Position numbers and translations under genes: made by a program. Source: JADKAV01 sp963704075 (GTDB lineage Bacteria; Actinomycetota; Actinomycetes; S36-B12; UBA10799). Taken from it: a DNA stretch of 64,000 nt. Where the stretch lies: assembly GCA_963704075.1 (NCBI GenBank), contig CAVPGV010000009.1, forward strand, positions 186,001-250,000. The letters run 5' to 3'. The notes under the pieces are model-generated. The model did no database searches, was not told where the DNA came from, and saw only the letters and a list, made by a program, of their open reading frames with translations. Position 1 is the first letter of the stretch. Each line of letters begins with the position of its first letter. Positions 23,858-40,530 of this stretch are shown in pieces.

Positions 23858-26164
23858 ATGGGACACCTCTCACGGTGGGCAGTGCGCAAACCCGTCATCG
23901 CAATCATCGCCTGGTTCGCCCTTCTGGTCGTGATCGGTGTGCTCGGCGGCCGGTTCGGCGGCGACTTGAAGGACTCGTTCGAACTACCCGGAACCGAGTC
24001 CCAGGTGGCCCAGAACCTGCTCGCTGAGACGGCAGGTGCCGAGGCCACATCGGGTGCCACCGCCAACGTCGTCTGGGGGGTCGACAGCGGCTCGGTCGAG
24101 GACGCCTCGGTGAAGCAGACCGTTGTGCCGCTCATGGAGAAGTTCGCCGACCTGCCGGGGGTGTCCTGCGTGACATCTCCGTACGGGCAGACGTACGGAC
24201 CCTCCTGCCCCGAGCAGCAGCAGGCCGACCCCAACGCTCCCCAACCGCCCCCTGAGATCCAGGCCAAGATCGACAAGGCGAAGGCCGCCGCGGCAGTGGC
24301 GACCTCACCGATCAGCAAGGACGGGAAGGTCGCATACTCAACAATCGTCTTCGACGGCCTCGATGTCCCCTCCGAGACCGCGTCGACCATCATCGACGAC
24401 GTCGAGGCGGCCAACGGCAGCAACGGCGTCGCTATCGGAGCCAACGGGCAGGTCCTCGCGTTCGCCGGTCAGGAGCCGCCGAGCGGCGAAGCGATCGGCA
24501 TCCTGGTCGCGATCATCATCCTTCTGATCGCGTTCGGGTCCGCGGTGGCGGCCGGGCTGCCCATCGTGACGGCCGTGTTCGGCCTCGGCGCCGGGTTGTC
24601 GCTGGTCACGTTCACTGCCAGCTTCTTCACCGTCGCCACCTTCGCCCCGACACTGGCGGCGATGATCGGTCTGGGTGTCGGCATCGACTACGCCTTGTTC
24701 ATCCTCAACCGGTTCCGGCAGGCGGTGATGGCCGGCCACGAACCCAAGGACGCCGCGCTCGAGTCGGTGAACACCGCAGGCCGCGCTGTGCAGTTCGCAG
24801 GCACGACCGTGATCATCGCCCTGTTGGGTTTGTTCGTCCTGGGCATCGGGTTCTTCAACGGCTTGGCCGTGGCTGCGTCCCTCACCGTGGCGATGGTCAT
24901 GCTGTCGGCGGTGTGGCTGCTACCGGCGCTGCTGTCCCTGCTGGGCGAGAAGGCTCTCGGCCTGCGGATGCCGTGGGCTCGCACGCGCAAGGAATGGCAT
25001 CCCGAGGGTGGCCGCTGGGCACACTACGGACGCACCCTGCAGAAGCGGCCCTGGTTGTACACCGTGGCCGCCGCCGCCCTCGTGGTGGTTCTCGCCATCC
25101 CCTACTTCAGCATCCGCCTCGGCTTCCCCGACGACAGCGGCCAGCCGCAGGGAAGCCCGGCGCGGATCGCCTACGACCTCACGGCCGAGGGCTTCGGCCC
25201 GGGCGCCAACGGCCCGTTCTTCCTCGCGGTGCAGCTGCCCTACGCGCTGGACGAGGACTCGCTGACCTCCCTGATCGAGGACCTCAACGCCACCGAAGGC
25301 GTTGCCCGGACCGTTCCGACCGTGGACATGGTTCCGATCTCTGTGACCCCCAACCAGACGATCACCGCGATCCAAGTCGTTCCCACGACCAGTCCGCAGG
25401 ACCCGGCAACCGATGAACTGCTCAAACGACTGCGGGACGAGACCATCCCGGCGGCCGAGCAGAACACCACGATGCGCGCCTATGTGGGCGGGACGACAGC
25501 GGTCACGGCGGACTTCACGACTGTGCTGTCGGACAGTCTGCCGGTCTTCCTGGCGGTGGTCGTGGGACTCGGATTCGTCGCGTTGACGATCCTGTTCCGG
25601 TCCTTGATCGTGCCGCTGATCGGGGCGGTGACATCCTTGCTGAGCCTTGGTGCCGCCCTGGGCGTCACGGTGGCCATATTCCAGTGGGGCTGGGGGGCGA
25701 GCCTGATCGGGGTCACGGCGACCGGTCCGATCCTGCCGTTCCTGCCCATCATGGTGTTCGCGATCCTCTTCGGCCTGTCCATGGACTACCAGGTCTTCCT
25801 GGTCAGCCGGATGCATGAGGAATGGGTACACACGAAGGACAACGCGTTGTCGGTGCGGCGAGGACTGGCCGGCTCGGGACGGGTCGTGGCGATCGCGGCG
25901 GCCATCATGTCCAGCGTGTTCCTGGCATTCATCCCGACTCCCGAGGACACCATCAAACTGTTCGGCGTGGGACTTGCCACCGCAGTGCTGGTGGACGCGT
26001 TCATCATCCGTCTGATCCTCGTGCCCAGCCTCATCAGCTGGATCGGTCCGCCCACCTGGTGGCTGCCGAAGTGGCTGGGTTTCCTGCCCGAGGTCCACAT
26101 GGAGGCCGAGGGCAGCGAGGACGAGATCGTCGACGACGACCCGGAACTGGTCGGCGCGAGGTAG
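23858..26164 (+). CDS. MMPL/RND-family membrane transporter
   Basis: 768 residues from ATG 23858 with GAGGAG 6 bases upstream. One N-terminal helix (~10-30), a large outside domain (~35-210), five to six helices with GLGVGIDYALFILNRFR (the MMPL proton-relay type motif), a second outside domain (~390-560) and a second helix set with ILFGLSMDYQVFLVSRMHEEW. An internal duplication is typical of the family. Related proteins export lipids or drugs in actinobacteria. No adaptor or regulator gene is adjacent, so the cargo is unknown. Converges with the GH3 gene across 69 bp holding a GGGCCG/CGGCCC stem. Confidence 0.92.
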   Translation: MGHLSRWAVRKPVIAIIAWFALLVVIGVLGGRFGGDLKDSFELPGTESQVAQNLLAETAGAEATSGATANVVWGVDSGSVEDASVKQTVVPLMEKFADLPGVSCVTSPYGQTYGPSCPEQQQADPNAPQPPPEIQAKIDKAKAAAAVATSPISKDGKVAYSTIVFDGLDVPSETASTIIDDVEAANGSNGVAIGANGQVLAFAGQEPPSGEAIGILVAIIILLIAFGSAVAAGLPIVTAVFGLGAGLSLVTFTASFFTVATFAPTLAAMIGLGVGIDYALFILNRFRQAVMAGHEPKDAALESVNTAGRAVQFAGTTVIIALLGLFVLGIGFFNGLAVAASLTVAMVMLSAVWLLPALLSLLGEKALGLRMPWARTRKEWHPEGGRWAHYGRTLQKRPWLYTVAAAALVVVLAIPYFSIRLGFPDDSGQPQGSPARIAYDLTAEGFGPGANGPFFLAVQLPYALDEDSLTSLIEDLNATEGVARTVPTVDMVPISVTPNQTITAIQVVPTTSPQDPATDELLKRLRDETIPAAEQNTTMRAYVGGTTAVTADFTTVLSDSLPVFLAVVVGLGFVALTILFRSLIVPLIGAVTSLLSLGAALGVTVAIFQWGWGASLIGVTATGPILPFLPIMVFAILFGLSMDYQVFLVSRMHEEWVHTKDNALSVRRGLAGSGRVVAIAAAIMSSVFLAFIPTPEDTIKLFGVGLATAVLVDAFIIRLILVPSLISWIGPPTWWLPKWLGFLPEVHMEAEGSEDEIVDDDPELVGAR

Positions 26165-26233
26165 CCCCGCGGGCCGCGGCGGGCGGCCCTTGGATGGGAT
26201 CAGGTGGCTGATCCGCACCGAGACGGGCTCGGC

Positions 26234-28445
26234 TCAGGTGGCGTGCAGTCCCACGGTCACCGCCTGCGGATCGCCGGCGAACGACGCGGCGGTGACCGAC
26301 ACCTCCCCCGGGGGCATGACGAAACCGCGGTCGCACCAACGCTGCAGGGGACGTAGGCTGCCCACGACCCGGGTCGTAGCCGTCGCTCCCGGATGGACCT
26401 CGACCGTTGAGAAACCGACCAGCACCGCAGGTCCATCCTGCTGTGCGTAGAGCTGGACGACATGGCGGCCGACCCGAGTGCCGACGTTGTCGATACGCAC
26501 CTGGGCGGTGAACGATTCGTGTGCGACGTCCACGATGTGCATGTCCGCAACGCGCATCCGCGTGTATCCCAGACCGAACCCGAACGGGTACGCCGGTCTG
26601 ACCCGGTCGCGGTCGAGTCTGCGCTGGCCCCACCACTGCGGGTAGCGCACCTTTCTGGCTCGCCAGTCGACCACCGGCAGGTCCGTGCGCCGGACAGGTA
26701 TCACGACCGGCAGGCGACCTCCCGGTTCGGCCTCTCCGAGCAGGATGTCCGCGACCGCCCGTCCGCCTTCCATCCCCGGGTACCAGGCCAGCAGGACGGC
26801 CGCCACCTGTTCGTCCCAGGGATCGAGCATGACCGTCCCGCCACCGATCACGATGACGACGGTGCGCCGGTTGACCGCTGCGACCGCTTCGATCAGTTCC
26901 ACGTCCTCGCGGTGCAGATGCAGGTCGCGACGGTCCCCACCAGTCCGTTTGACGCGGCCGACGAGTGCGAGCAGTCGCGGCGAGCAGCCGACCGCTGACG
27001 GGGTTCGCCGCCCAGCCCCCGAGCAGACGGATCGCATCGAGATCCGCGGTCACAAAGGCCTCCCCCTCGTCGCGGGAATCCAGGCCGACCACCAGGACGG
27101 CCGCCTGCGCCCTACGAGCCGCCTGCACTGCGGCCGCCAACCCGTCGTCGGCCGGTTCAATGACTCGCCCGGGCACGCGCTCGAGCAACCCCGCCAGAAC
27201 GGAGACCGAGTACGGCGGGAAGACCCGCGACGATCCGACATCGCCCAGATTCGGCCGATCGGCCAGACGCCCCAGCACGGCGACGCGACCCGATTCTCCC
27301 AGCGGCAGCACCGCGGCGCCATCGACCACTTCGTTGCGTAGCAGGACGGTCCCCGCCACGGCGGCCTCCCTGGCCAGCGCACGGTGCTCGGCACATCCGA
27401 CGACGCCGGCCTCTGGCTGGCCCTTGGCCCGCAGGGCGAACCGGATCTGGGTACTCAGCAGCCTGCGGGCGGCGCGGATCACGTCGGCGCGTTCCAGACG
27501 GCCGTCACGCGCGGCTTCGGGGAGTGCCCGCGCCCGCTGCTGGCGAAACGGCATCTCCAGTTCCTGCCCGGCAGCCACCGACTCGACCGGATGCCGTATC
27601 CCCCAGACGAAATCGGTCATGACGAATCCCGTGAACCCCCACAGGTCGCGCAGCACGTCGGTGAGCAGGTGACGGTTCTCCCCCGCCCACGTACCGTTCA
27701 CGCTGTTGTAGGAACTCATGACCGCGTCCACGCCGGACTCGACGATGTGGCGGAAGTGCGGCAGGTAGACCTCATGCAACACCTCGTCGGACACGTGGAC
27801 GTCGACGGTGAAGCGAGCCTCCTCCATCGAGTTGAGCGCATAGTGCTTGGCGCATGACATCACCCAGGGATTGACCCCGGCGATCAGCGCCGCCCCCATC
27901 GCGCCGAGCAGGTACGGATCCTCTCCGTAGGACTCCTGCGAGCGGCCCCAGCCCGGCGCCGGTGCAAGGTTGACGCACACACCCGCGAACAGGTTGGCGC
28001 CCTGCGCTCGGGCCTCGGCCCCGATCGCATCCCCGATGCGCCGTTCCAGATCGACGTCCCATGACGCCGCCCGTGCGATCGCTGCCGGAAACGCGGTGGA
28101 CTGCCCCATCACCACGCCCCGCGGGCCATCGGTGAAACGAATACCGGGGATTCCCAGTCGGTCGATCCGCCCGGCTTCGAACGGGGTCGCGTTGTAGCGG
28201 CGGCCGATCTGGAGCAGACCCGGGATCAGGTCGGTGTCACCGTCGAGCAGCCACAGGAGTTCCTCGCCGGTGAGGTCGCCGACCAGGTCGTCGATGACCT
28301 GGTCGACGTTCTCACCGGCGCGAACCCGCGCCACAGCGTCGGGGAACGCCGTGTCCCGATTCCATGGCTTCAGCGTAGGGAACGCACCTGCACCGGCACA
28401 AGGGAAGCGCGCAACAATCTGTGGATTCAGTGACGCGATATTCAC
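26234..28445 (-). CDS. Glycoside hydrolase family 3 (beta-glucosidase-like), one frame break
   Basis: About 736 residues when joined across a +1 break near 26970. The N-terminal GH3 barrel has RFTDGPRGVVMG, CAKHYALNSMEEARF and GFVMTDFVWGIRHP, whose Asp is the expected nucleophile. The second domain has GTVLLRNEVVDGAAVLPLG. After the break come WYPGMEGGRAVADILLGEAE and YPFGFGLGYT, then a fibronectin-III-like end. No signal peptide is seen, so it is likely cytoplasmic and acts on imported oligosaccharides. Both halves are well conserved, which suggests a base-call error. Confidence 0.88.
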
Positions 28446-28470
28446 AACGTCGTCCTCGCCGACATCAGGA

Positions 28471-28501
28471 AGGCCCCCGGACGAGAGGTCCGGGGGCCTT
28501 T
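28471..28501 (-). terminator. Strong hairpin terminator after rpoC
   Basis: A 13-bp perfect stem (28471-28483 / 28489-28501) with a 5-base loop and 85% GC, just past the rpoC stop. It ends the rpoBC transcript ahead of the GH3 gene. Confidence 0.9.
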
Positions 28502-28511
28502 CTGAGTGCGA

Positions 28512-32348
<3,837 letters not shown>

Positions 32349-32414
32349 GTGGTGGTCCTTTGCTGTCTCGTTTGTGGACTGTATGGCTTGTGTGCGGTTA
32401 CCCGCGTTGGTCCG

Positions 32415-35858
<3,444 letters not shown>

Positions 35859-36033
35859 GTGAGATCCTTCCGAGGCTCGCGGGGTGCTGGATGCGAACAC
35901 CACAATCAGCCGTTCTCCGAGCGCCGAACATAAAGCAGCCTTCGGGCGTCATCGAACGGTTGATCCATGGCATGTGCAGAACACCAGGGTAACTGAGGTG
36001 GGTTGAGGGTGCGACATAGGGGGGCCAACACAC

Positions 36034-36063
36034 AATGGTGACCCCTTCCGGCCTATTCGTCAA
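36034..36063 (-). promoter_or_regulatory. Candidate rpoB promoter
   Basis: On the minus strand TTGACG (36058-36063) and ACCATT (36034-36039) are 18 bases apart, just after the rplL terminator and ~180 bases before rpoB. The -35 is good and the -10 is weak. Confidence 0.45.
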
Positions 36064-36078
36064 GTAAGCCGGAAAACG

Positions 36079-36122
36079 CGTCCAGCCGGCGTGGAGGCCG
36101 TGGCCCCCACTCCGGCTGGACG
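36079..36122 (-). terminator. Terminator after rplL
   Basis: Stem 36079-36094 / 36107-36122 (CGTCCAGCCGGCGTGG with one mismatch), followed on the minus strand by GCGTTTTCC. Separates the rplJL unit from rpoBC, or works as an attenuator between them. Confidence 0.85.
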
Positions 36123-36133
36123 TCAGATGTGGA

Positions 36134-36526
36134 CTACTTGACCGAGACGCTGGCCCCGGCGCCCTCGAGGGCCTCCTTGGCCTTGTCCGCGGCTTCCTTG
36201 TTGACCTTCTCGAGTACGGGCTTGGGTGCGCCCTCGACGAGGTCCTTGGCCTCCTTCAGTCCGAGGCTGGTCAGCGCACGGACCTCCTTGATGACCTGGA
36301 TCTTCTTGTCACCGGCAGCCTCGAGGATGACGTCGAACTCGTCCTTCTCCTCCTCGGCACCGGCGTCGCCCGCGGCACCACCGGCGGCCGGCGCGGCTGC
36401 CACGGCAACCGGTGCGGCGGCGGTCACGCCGAAGGTCTCCTCGAACTCCTTCACGAACTCGCTGAGCTCGAGCAGGGTCATTTCCTTGAATGCGTCCAGC
36501 ATCTCTTCGGTGGACAGCTTCGCCAT
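36134..36526 (-). CDS. rplL: 50S ribosomal protein L7/L12
   Basis: 130 residues. N-terminal dimer helix MAKLSTEEMLDAFKEMTLLE, an Ala-rich hinge, and the C-terminal factor-binding domain FDVILEAAGDKKIQVIKEVR with GLKEAKDLVEGAPK. Forms the ribosome stalk with L10 and recruits translation GTPases. AAAGGA lies 7 bases before the ATG. 58 bp after rplJ. Confidence 0.98.
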   Translation of the reverse strand: MAKLSTEEMLDAFKEMTLLELSEFVKEFEETFGVTAAAPVAVAAAPAAGGAAGDAGAEEEKDEFDVILEAAGDKKIQVIKEVRALTSLGLKEAKDLVEGAPKPVLEKVNKEAADKAKEALEGAGASVSVK

Positions 36527-36584
36527 GATCGGCGTCCTTTCTGTTGTTCCGGTGTCGCCGGAAGATTTCGGGTTGGGTGGGTGG

Positions 36585-37184
36585 TTACTCGGACTCGGGG
36601 GTGGCTTCGGCTTCTGCGGGGGCTTCGGCTTCTGCGGGGGCTTCGGCTGCGGGGGCTTCGGCCGGCCCCTCAGCCTCCACCTTGGCGCGCAGGGCTTCGA
36701 CCACTCTCGCGGTCTGGGACAGCGGTGCGGCGAACAGCGAGACCGCACTCTGCAGCGATGCGTTCATCGCACCGGCCAGCTTGGCCAGCAGCACCTCGCG
36801 GGACTCCAGGTCGGCCAGTTTGCTGATGTCGGCGGCGCTGAGCAGCTTGCCGTCCATCACGCCACCCTTGATCACCAGGGCGGGGTGGTCCTTTGCGAAG
36901 GTGCGCAGCCCCTTCGCAGCCTCGACCGGGTCGCCCTCGACGAAGGCGATGGCGCTGGGACCGACGAGCCACTCGTCGATGCCCTCCACGCCCGCGTCCT
37001 TTGCGGCGAGGCGGGTCAGGGTGTTCTTCACCACCGCGTACGTCGTGGTCTTGCCCAGGCTTCCGCGCAACTGCTTGAGCTGCGAAACGGTGAGCCCGCG
37101 GTACTCGGTGAGCACCGTGGCGGACGAGTTGCGGAACAACTCGGAGATTTCGGTGACGGCGGCTTGCTTGTCAGGCCGTGCCAT
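36585..37184 (-). CDS. rplJ: 50S ribosomal protein L10
   Basis: 199 residues. The N-terminal rRNA-binding domain has ATVLTEYRGLTVSQLKQLR and VVKNTLTRLAA; the C-terminal helix binds L7/L12 dimers. It ends in a low-complexity tail with AEAPAEAEAPAEAEATPESE, longer than in most bacteria but seen in other high-GC actinobacteria. Preceded by a leader hairpin that fits L10 autoregulation. Confidence 0.97.
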   Translation of the reverse strand: MARPDKQAAVTEISELFRNSSATVLTEYRGLTVSQLKQLRGSLGKTTTYAVVKNTLTRLAAKDAGVEGIDEWLVGPSAIAFVEGDPVEAAKGLRTFAKDHPALVIKGGVMDGKLLSAADISKLADLESREVLLAKLAGAMNASLQSAVSLFAAPLSQTARVVEALRAKVEAEGPAEAPAAEAPAEAEAPAEAEATPESE

Positions 37185-37186
37185 GG

Positions 37187-37290
37187 GTTTCCTTCCGGCA
37201 GTGCGCCGAAACGACAGAGAGCCCAGGCACGCAGGCCTGGGCTCGAAGGAGCAGCACCTGCGCAGGAATTATGCCTGAATCTCTGGCGAC
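37187..37290 (-). ncRNA. Ribosomal L10 leader (5' UTR of rplJ)
   Basis: The untranslated leader of rplJ holds a GCGCAGGTGCTGCTCC segment followed by a strong stem (37219-37228 / 37235-37244, GAGCCCAGGC with GCCTGGGCTC) and GGAAGGAAA before the ATG. Position and shape fit the known L10 leader, where the L10-L12 complex represses its own translation. Boundaries are approximate. TACACT near 37315 on the minus strand is a possible -10 box. Confidence 0.6.
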
Positions 37291-37358
37291 CGGCGGTCTT
37301 TGGTTCTTCGTCAGTGTACATGGGTGCCGATCCGGGCCACCACGGGTGGGGCCCGCCG

Positions 37359-37513
37359 GGAACGAGGGCGGCGTTGTTGGGCACCGCCAGGAACGAGGGC
37401 GGCGTTGTTGGGCACCGCCAGGAACGAGGGCGGCGTTGTTGGGCACCGCCAGGAACGAGGGCGGCGTTGTTGGGGAGATTCCTCACCGAAACCGCCCAAC
37501 AACGTCGCCCTCG
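37359..37513. repeat. 31-bp tandem repeats (3.7 copies) followed by an inverted copy
   Basis: Units start at 37359, 37390, 37421 and 37452 (the last partial); they read GGAACGAGGGCGGCGTTGTT then GGGCACCGCCA and are identical. An inverse copy CCCAACAACGTCGCCCTC lies at 37495-37512, so the last unit can fold into an ~18-bp stem. The 31-bp period rules out coding. It lies between the rplA terminator and the rplJ leader, within a 517-bp gene-free stretch (37185-37701) that otherwise holds the leader and terminator. Confidence 0.93.
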
Positions 37514-37660
37514 AGCGGGCGAACACCGCCCTCGACTCGGGAGGAATGACGGCCCCGAGCGATCCCCAGGGCCTGTTTGGGCACCCCGCACAATCCGGGA
37601 GTCGAACGTGGATCACTGCGATTCCCGGGTCGAACGACACGCCTGCACCGGGACAAAGAC

Positions 37661-37688
37661 GAAACCCCCGGCCGCGACCGGGGGTTTC
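37661..37688 (-). terminator. Terminator after rplA
   Basis: Perfect 11-bp stem GAAACCCCCGG / CCGGGGGTTTC with a 6-base loop, 14 bp past the rplA stop; minus-strand transcript continues GTCTTTG. Ends the secE-nusG-rplKA unit. Confidence 0.9.
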
Positions 37689-37701
37689 GAGTGATGCTGA
37701 G

Positions 37702-38398
37702 TCAGACCTCGCGACCTCGGCTGGGGTCCACCAGGATCCCCGGGCCCATCGTCGTGGACACCACGATCTTCTTGATGTAGCGGCCCTTGGCGGTCGACGG
37801 CTTGAGCCGGTGCACCTCGTCGACGGCAGCGTTGTAGTTGTCGATGAGCTGGTCCTCGCCGAAACTGGCTTTGCCGATGATGAAGTGCAGGTTCGAGTGC
37901 TTGTCCACCCGGAATTCGATCTTGCCGCCCTTGATATCCGAGACGGCCTTGTTCACGTCCATGGTGACGGTGCCGGTCTTGGGGTTGGGCATCAGGCCGC
38001 GCGGGCCGAGCACCCGGCCGAGCTTTCCGACCTTGCCCATCAGGTCGGGGGTGGCGACCACCGCGTCGAAGTCGAGCCAGCCGCCGGCGACCTTGTCGAT
38101 CAGTTCGTCCGAGCCCACGTAGTCCGCGCCAGCCGCTTGGGCCTCCTCGGCCTTCGGTCCGTTGGCGAACACCAGGACCCGTGGCGGTCTTGCCCGTGCC
38201 GTGGGGCAGGTTGACCGTGCCGCGGACCATCTGGTCGGCCTTCCGCGGGTCGACGCCGAGCCGCATCGACACCTCGACGGTGGAGTCGAAGGAGGTCTTG
38301 GAGGTCTGCTTGGCCAGGGCCACGGCCTCGTCAGCCGGGTATAGACGCTCGCGGTCGACTTTCTGTGCCGCGTCTTTGTACTTCTTTCCGTGTTGCAT
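37702..38398 (-). CDS. rplA: 50S ribosomal protein L1, one frame break
   Basis: About 231 residues when joined. The first part runs from MQHGKKYKDAAQKVDRERLY to NLPHGTGKTA; the second from VFANGPKAEEAQAAGADYVG through GLMPNPKTGTVTMDV to a normal C-terminus. The frame changes by +1 near 38180, in ACCGCCACGGGTCCTGG. L1 is single-copy and needed for normal growth, so a base-call insertion is far more likely than a real break. AAGGAGAA lies 5 bases before the ATG. 71 bp after rplK. Confidence 0.95.
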
Positions 38399-38469
38399 CG
38401 GGTTCTCCTTAATCGATGTGGTTAGCGGGGCCGATGCGACCCCTCCCACGCGGTGCGGTGTTGCTACTA

Positions 38470-38898
38470 CTAGTCGGTGACGGTGACGCCCATGGAGCGC
38501 GCCGTACCGGCGATGATGTTCATGGCCGCGTCGACGTCGTTGGCGTTCAGGTCGTCCATCTTCGTCTCGGCGATCTCTTTGACCTGCGCCTTGCTGATCT
38601 TGCCGACCGGCTGCAGCGGGTTGCCGGAGCCCTTCTGCAGGCCGGCTGCCTTCAGGATCAGCTTCGCTGCCGGCGGGGTCTTGGTGATGAATGTGAACGA
38701 ACGGTCCTCGTAAACGGTGATCTCCACGGGGATCACCTGGCCGCGCTGGGATTCCGTGGCCGCGTTGTAGGCCTTGCAGAACTCCATGATGTTGACGCCG
38801 TGCTGACCCAGTGCAGGGCCCACGGGCGGCGCGGGGTTGGCCGCTCCGGCCTGGATCTGCAGTTTGATCAGGCCGGAGACCTTCTTCTTCGGAGGCAT
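38470..38898 (-). CDS. rplK: 50S ribosomal protein L11
   Basis: 142 residues, normal length. N-terminal KLQIQAGAANPAPPVGPALG with the proline-rich thiostrepton-site region, GVNIMEFCKAYN, and C-terminal rRNA-binding KAQVKEIAETKMDDLNAND. Part of the GTPase-associated centre. 25 bp after nusG. Confidence 0.98.
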   Translation of the reverse strand: MPPKKKVSGLIKLQIQAGAANPAPPVGPALGQHGVNIMEFCKAYNAATESQRGQVIPVEITVYEDRSFTFITKTPPAAKLILKAAGLQKGSGNPLQPVGKISKAQVKEIAETKMDDLNANDVDAAMNIIAGTARSMGVTVTD

Positions 38899-38923
38899 TA
38901 CGTGTCCTTATGTCGTTTCTGGT

Positions 38924-39988
38924 CTAGTTCTTCTCGATCTGGCTGAAGCTGAGCTCCACCGGGGTTTCCCGGCCGAAGATCTCAACCAGGCCAGTGATCT
39001 TCTGGGCATCGAGATTGATCTCGCTGATCGTTGCGTGCAACGTCGCGAACGGTCCATCGATAACTGTAACCGAGTCCCCAGGACCGAAGTCCACCTCGGT
39101 CACACGTTGGGCAGGCTGACCCAGGCCGGTGGCCGCCGTTCCCGATTCGGCTGCGGCCTTCTTGGGTTCCGGTTTGGGAGCCAAGATGTGGACAACCTCG
39201 TCCATCGTCAGCGGGGTGGGCTCGTGGGTGCTGCCCACGAATCCGGTCACGCCCGGGGTGTGCCGGACCGCACCCCAACTGTCGTCGGTGTAGTCCATGC
39301 GCACCAGCACGTAGCCGGGGAACTTGTTGCGCGTGACCGTCTTCTTCTGGCCCTGCTTGATTTCCACGACCTCTTCGGTGGGGACCTCGACCTGGAAGAT
39401 GTAGTCCTCCATGTTCAAGGTGACCATGCGAGTTTCGAGGTTGGTCTTCACACGCTTCTCGAAGCCGGCGTAGGAGTGGACGACGTACCACTGTCCGGGC
39501 AACCCGAGTTGCTCCTCGCGGAACGCCTCGACCGGGTCGATCTCTTCCTCCTCGACGGTTTCGATGATCTCGCCGGTCTCCTCGTCGATCAACGGTTCGT
39601 CGGCGTCCTGCGCCGGGAGGTCTTCGGTGTCCTCGACGACCGACAGGCTGCCGTCGGGGCTCTCGCTGATCTGGGTCTCCTCGATGTGCACCGAACCGTC
39701 GGGCTGGGAGACGGTCTGCACCTCGTCGCGCACTATCGTGCCGTCCGGCACCTCGGTGGTCACCGTCTCGTCGATGGTCACGCTGCCGTCCGGCTCGGAG
39801 ATGACCTCGGTCTCGGTGGTCACCACCACGCCGTCCTGGGCCTTCTCAACATCGACCTGCTCGACGACAGTGGTGCCGTCGGGCAGTTCCACGGCTTCGA
39901 ACGCCTCCGTGCCGGAGACGTCGGACAGCGACGTGTCCTCACCGCCCGGCTCGGGGTCGGCCGGCCACTGCTGGGGGGGCGTCTGCAT
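38924..39988 (-). CDS. nusG: Transcription factor NusG with a repetitive acidic N-terminal extension
   Basis: 354 residues against ~180 for minimal NusG. Residues ~165-285 form the NGN domain (GQWYVVHSYAGFEKRVKTNL, KFPGYVLVRMDYTDDSW, RHTPGVTGFVGS), and ~300-354 the KOW domain (GDSVTVIDGPFATLHATISE). Residues 36-125 are six units of exactly 15 residues, each opening with PDG (QDG once): at 36, 51, 66, 81, 96 and 111, of the type PDGSVTIDETVTTEV. Actinobacterial NusG often has an acidic extension, but such regular repeats are unusual in my experience. 19 bp after secE. Confidence 0.95.
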   Translation of the reverse strand: MQTPPQQWPADPEPGGEDTSLSDVSGTEAFEAVELPDGTTVVEQVDVEKAQDGVVVTTETEVISEPDGSVTIDETVTTEVPDGTIVRDEVQTVSQPDGSVHIEETQISESPDGSLSVVEDTEDLPAQDADEPLIDEETGEIIETVEEEEIDPVEAFREEQLGLPGQWYVVHSYAGFEKRVKTNLETRMVTLNMEDYIFQVEVPTEEVVEIKQGQKKTVTRNKFPGYVLVRMDYTDDSWGAVRHTPGVTGFVGSTHEPTPLTMDEVVHILAPKPEPKKAAAESGTAATGLGQPAQRVTEVDFGPGDSVTVIDGPFATLHATISEINLDAQKITGLVEIFGRETPVELSFSQIEKN

Positions 39989-40007
39989 CGACTAATCCTC
40001 GCTCTTC

Positions 40008-40274
40008 TCACTCGCCGAACAGGGCGAACACAATTCGGGCCAGGCCCAGATCGAACAGGGCAATCAGCCCTGCCATGATCACGACGAACACCAGCACCAC
40101 CCAGGTGTAGGTGAGCAGTTCCTTGCGGGTCGGCCAGATGACCTTGCGCAACTCCGCGACCATCTGGCGCAGGAACAGCGCCATCCGGGCGAACAGACCC
40201 TTGCGCTGATCCTTACCCGAACCCCGTTTCGGGGTTGGCGAACCGGCGCCATCAGCCGTGGTCGGCTCGCTCAC
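40008..40274 (-). CDS. secE: Preprotein translocase subunit SecE
   Basis: 88 residues. A charged N-terminus, then FLRQMVAELRKVIWPTRKEL (the conserved SecE amphipathic motif) and one membrane helix TWVVLVFVVIMAGLIALFDL. GTG at 40274 with AAGGAAAG upstream is the start; reading further upstream would run into tRNA-Trp. First gene of the secE-nusG-rplKA run, directly after tRNA-Trp, as in many actinobacteria. Confidence 0.95.
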   Translation of the reverse strand: MSEPTTADGAGSPTPKRGSGKDQRKGLFARMALFLRQMVAELRKVIWPTRKELLTYTWVVLVFVVIMAGLIALFDLGLARIVFALFGE

Positions 40275-40303
40275 GAACGCTTTCCTTTCCTTGCCTGGCT
40301 TTG

Positions 40304-40376
40304 CAGGGCCGGAGGGACTCGAACCCCCAACCACCGGTTTTGGAGACCGGGACTCTACCAATTGAGCTACGACCCT
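40304..40376 (-). tRNA. tRNA-Trp (CCA)
   Basis: 73 nt cloverleaf: acceptor AGGGTCG / CGGCCCT, anticodon loop CTCCAAA (CCA), T-arm GGGGGTTCGAGTCCCTC, discriminator G73 as expected for Trp. The 3' CCA is not encoded. Lies 29 bp upstream of secE and may be co-transcribed. Confidence 0.97.
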
Positions 40377-40530
40377 ACGGTGACCTCCGGCCCGAGGTCC
40401 AATGGTCGATTGTGATCGGCCGCTGGTAAGCGGGCAGGCTACCGCACAGCGACGCGGTCACCACATACCACGATACGCGAACCCCTCCCACCGGTCGACC
40501 CCGCCCACCGGGTTCGGCCAAGATACAACC

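Noticed and set aside
37359..37513. CRISPR array
   Set aside because: The 31-bp units are directly adjacent with no spacers and no cas genes are present.
38837..40078. A 413-codon plus-strand frame over nusG
   Set aside because: Antisense shadow of nusG; its repeated segments are just the complement of the PDG repeats.
40008..40361. A longer SecE starting inside tRNA-Trp
   Set aside because: The extra 29 residues are encoded by the tRNA; the GTG at 40274 has a ribosome site.
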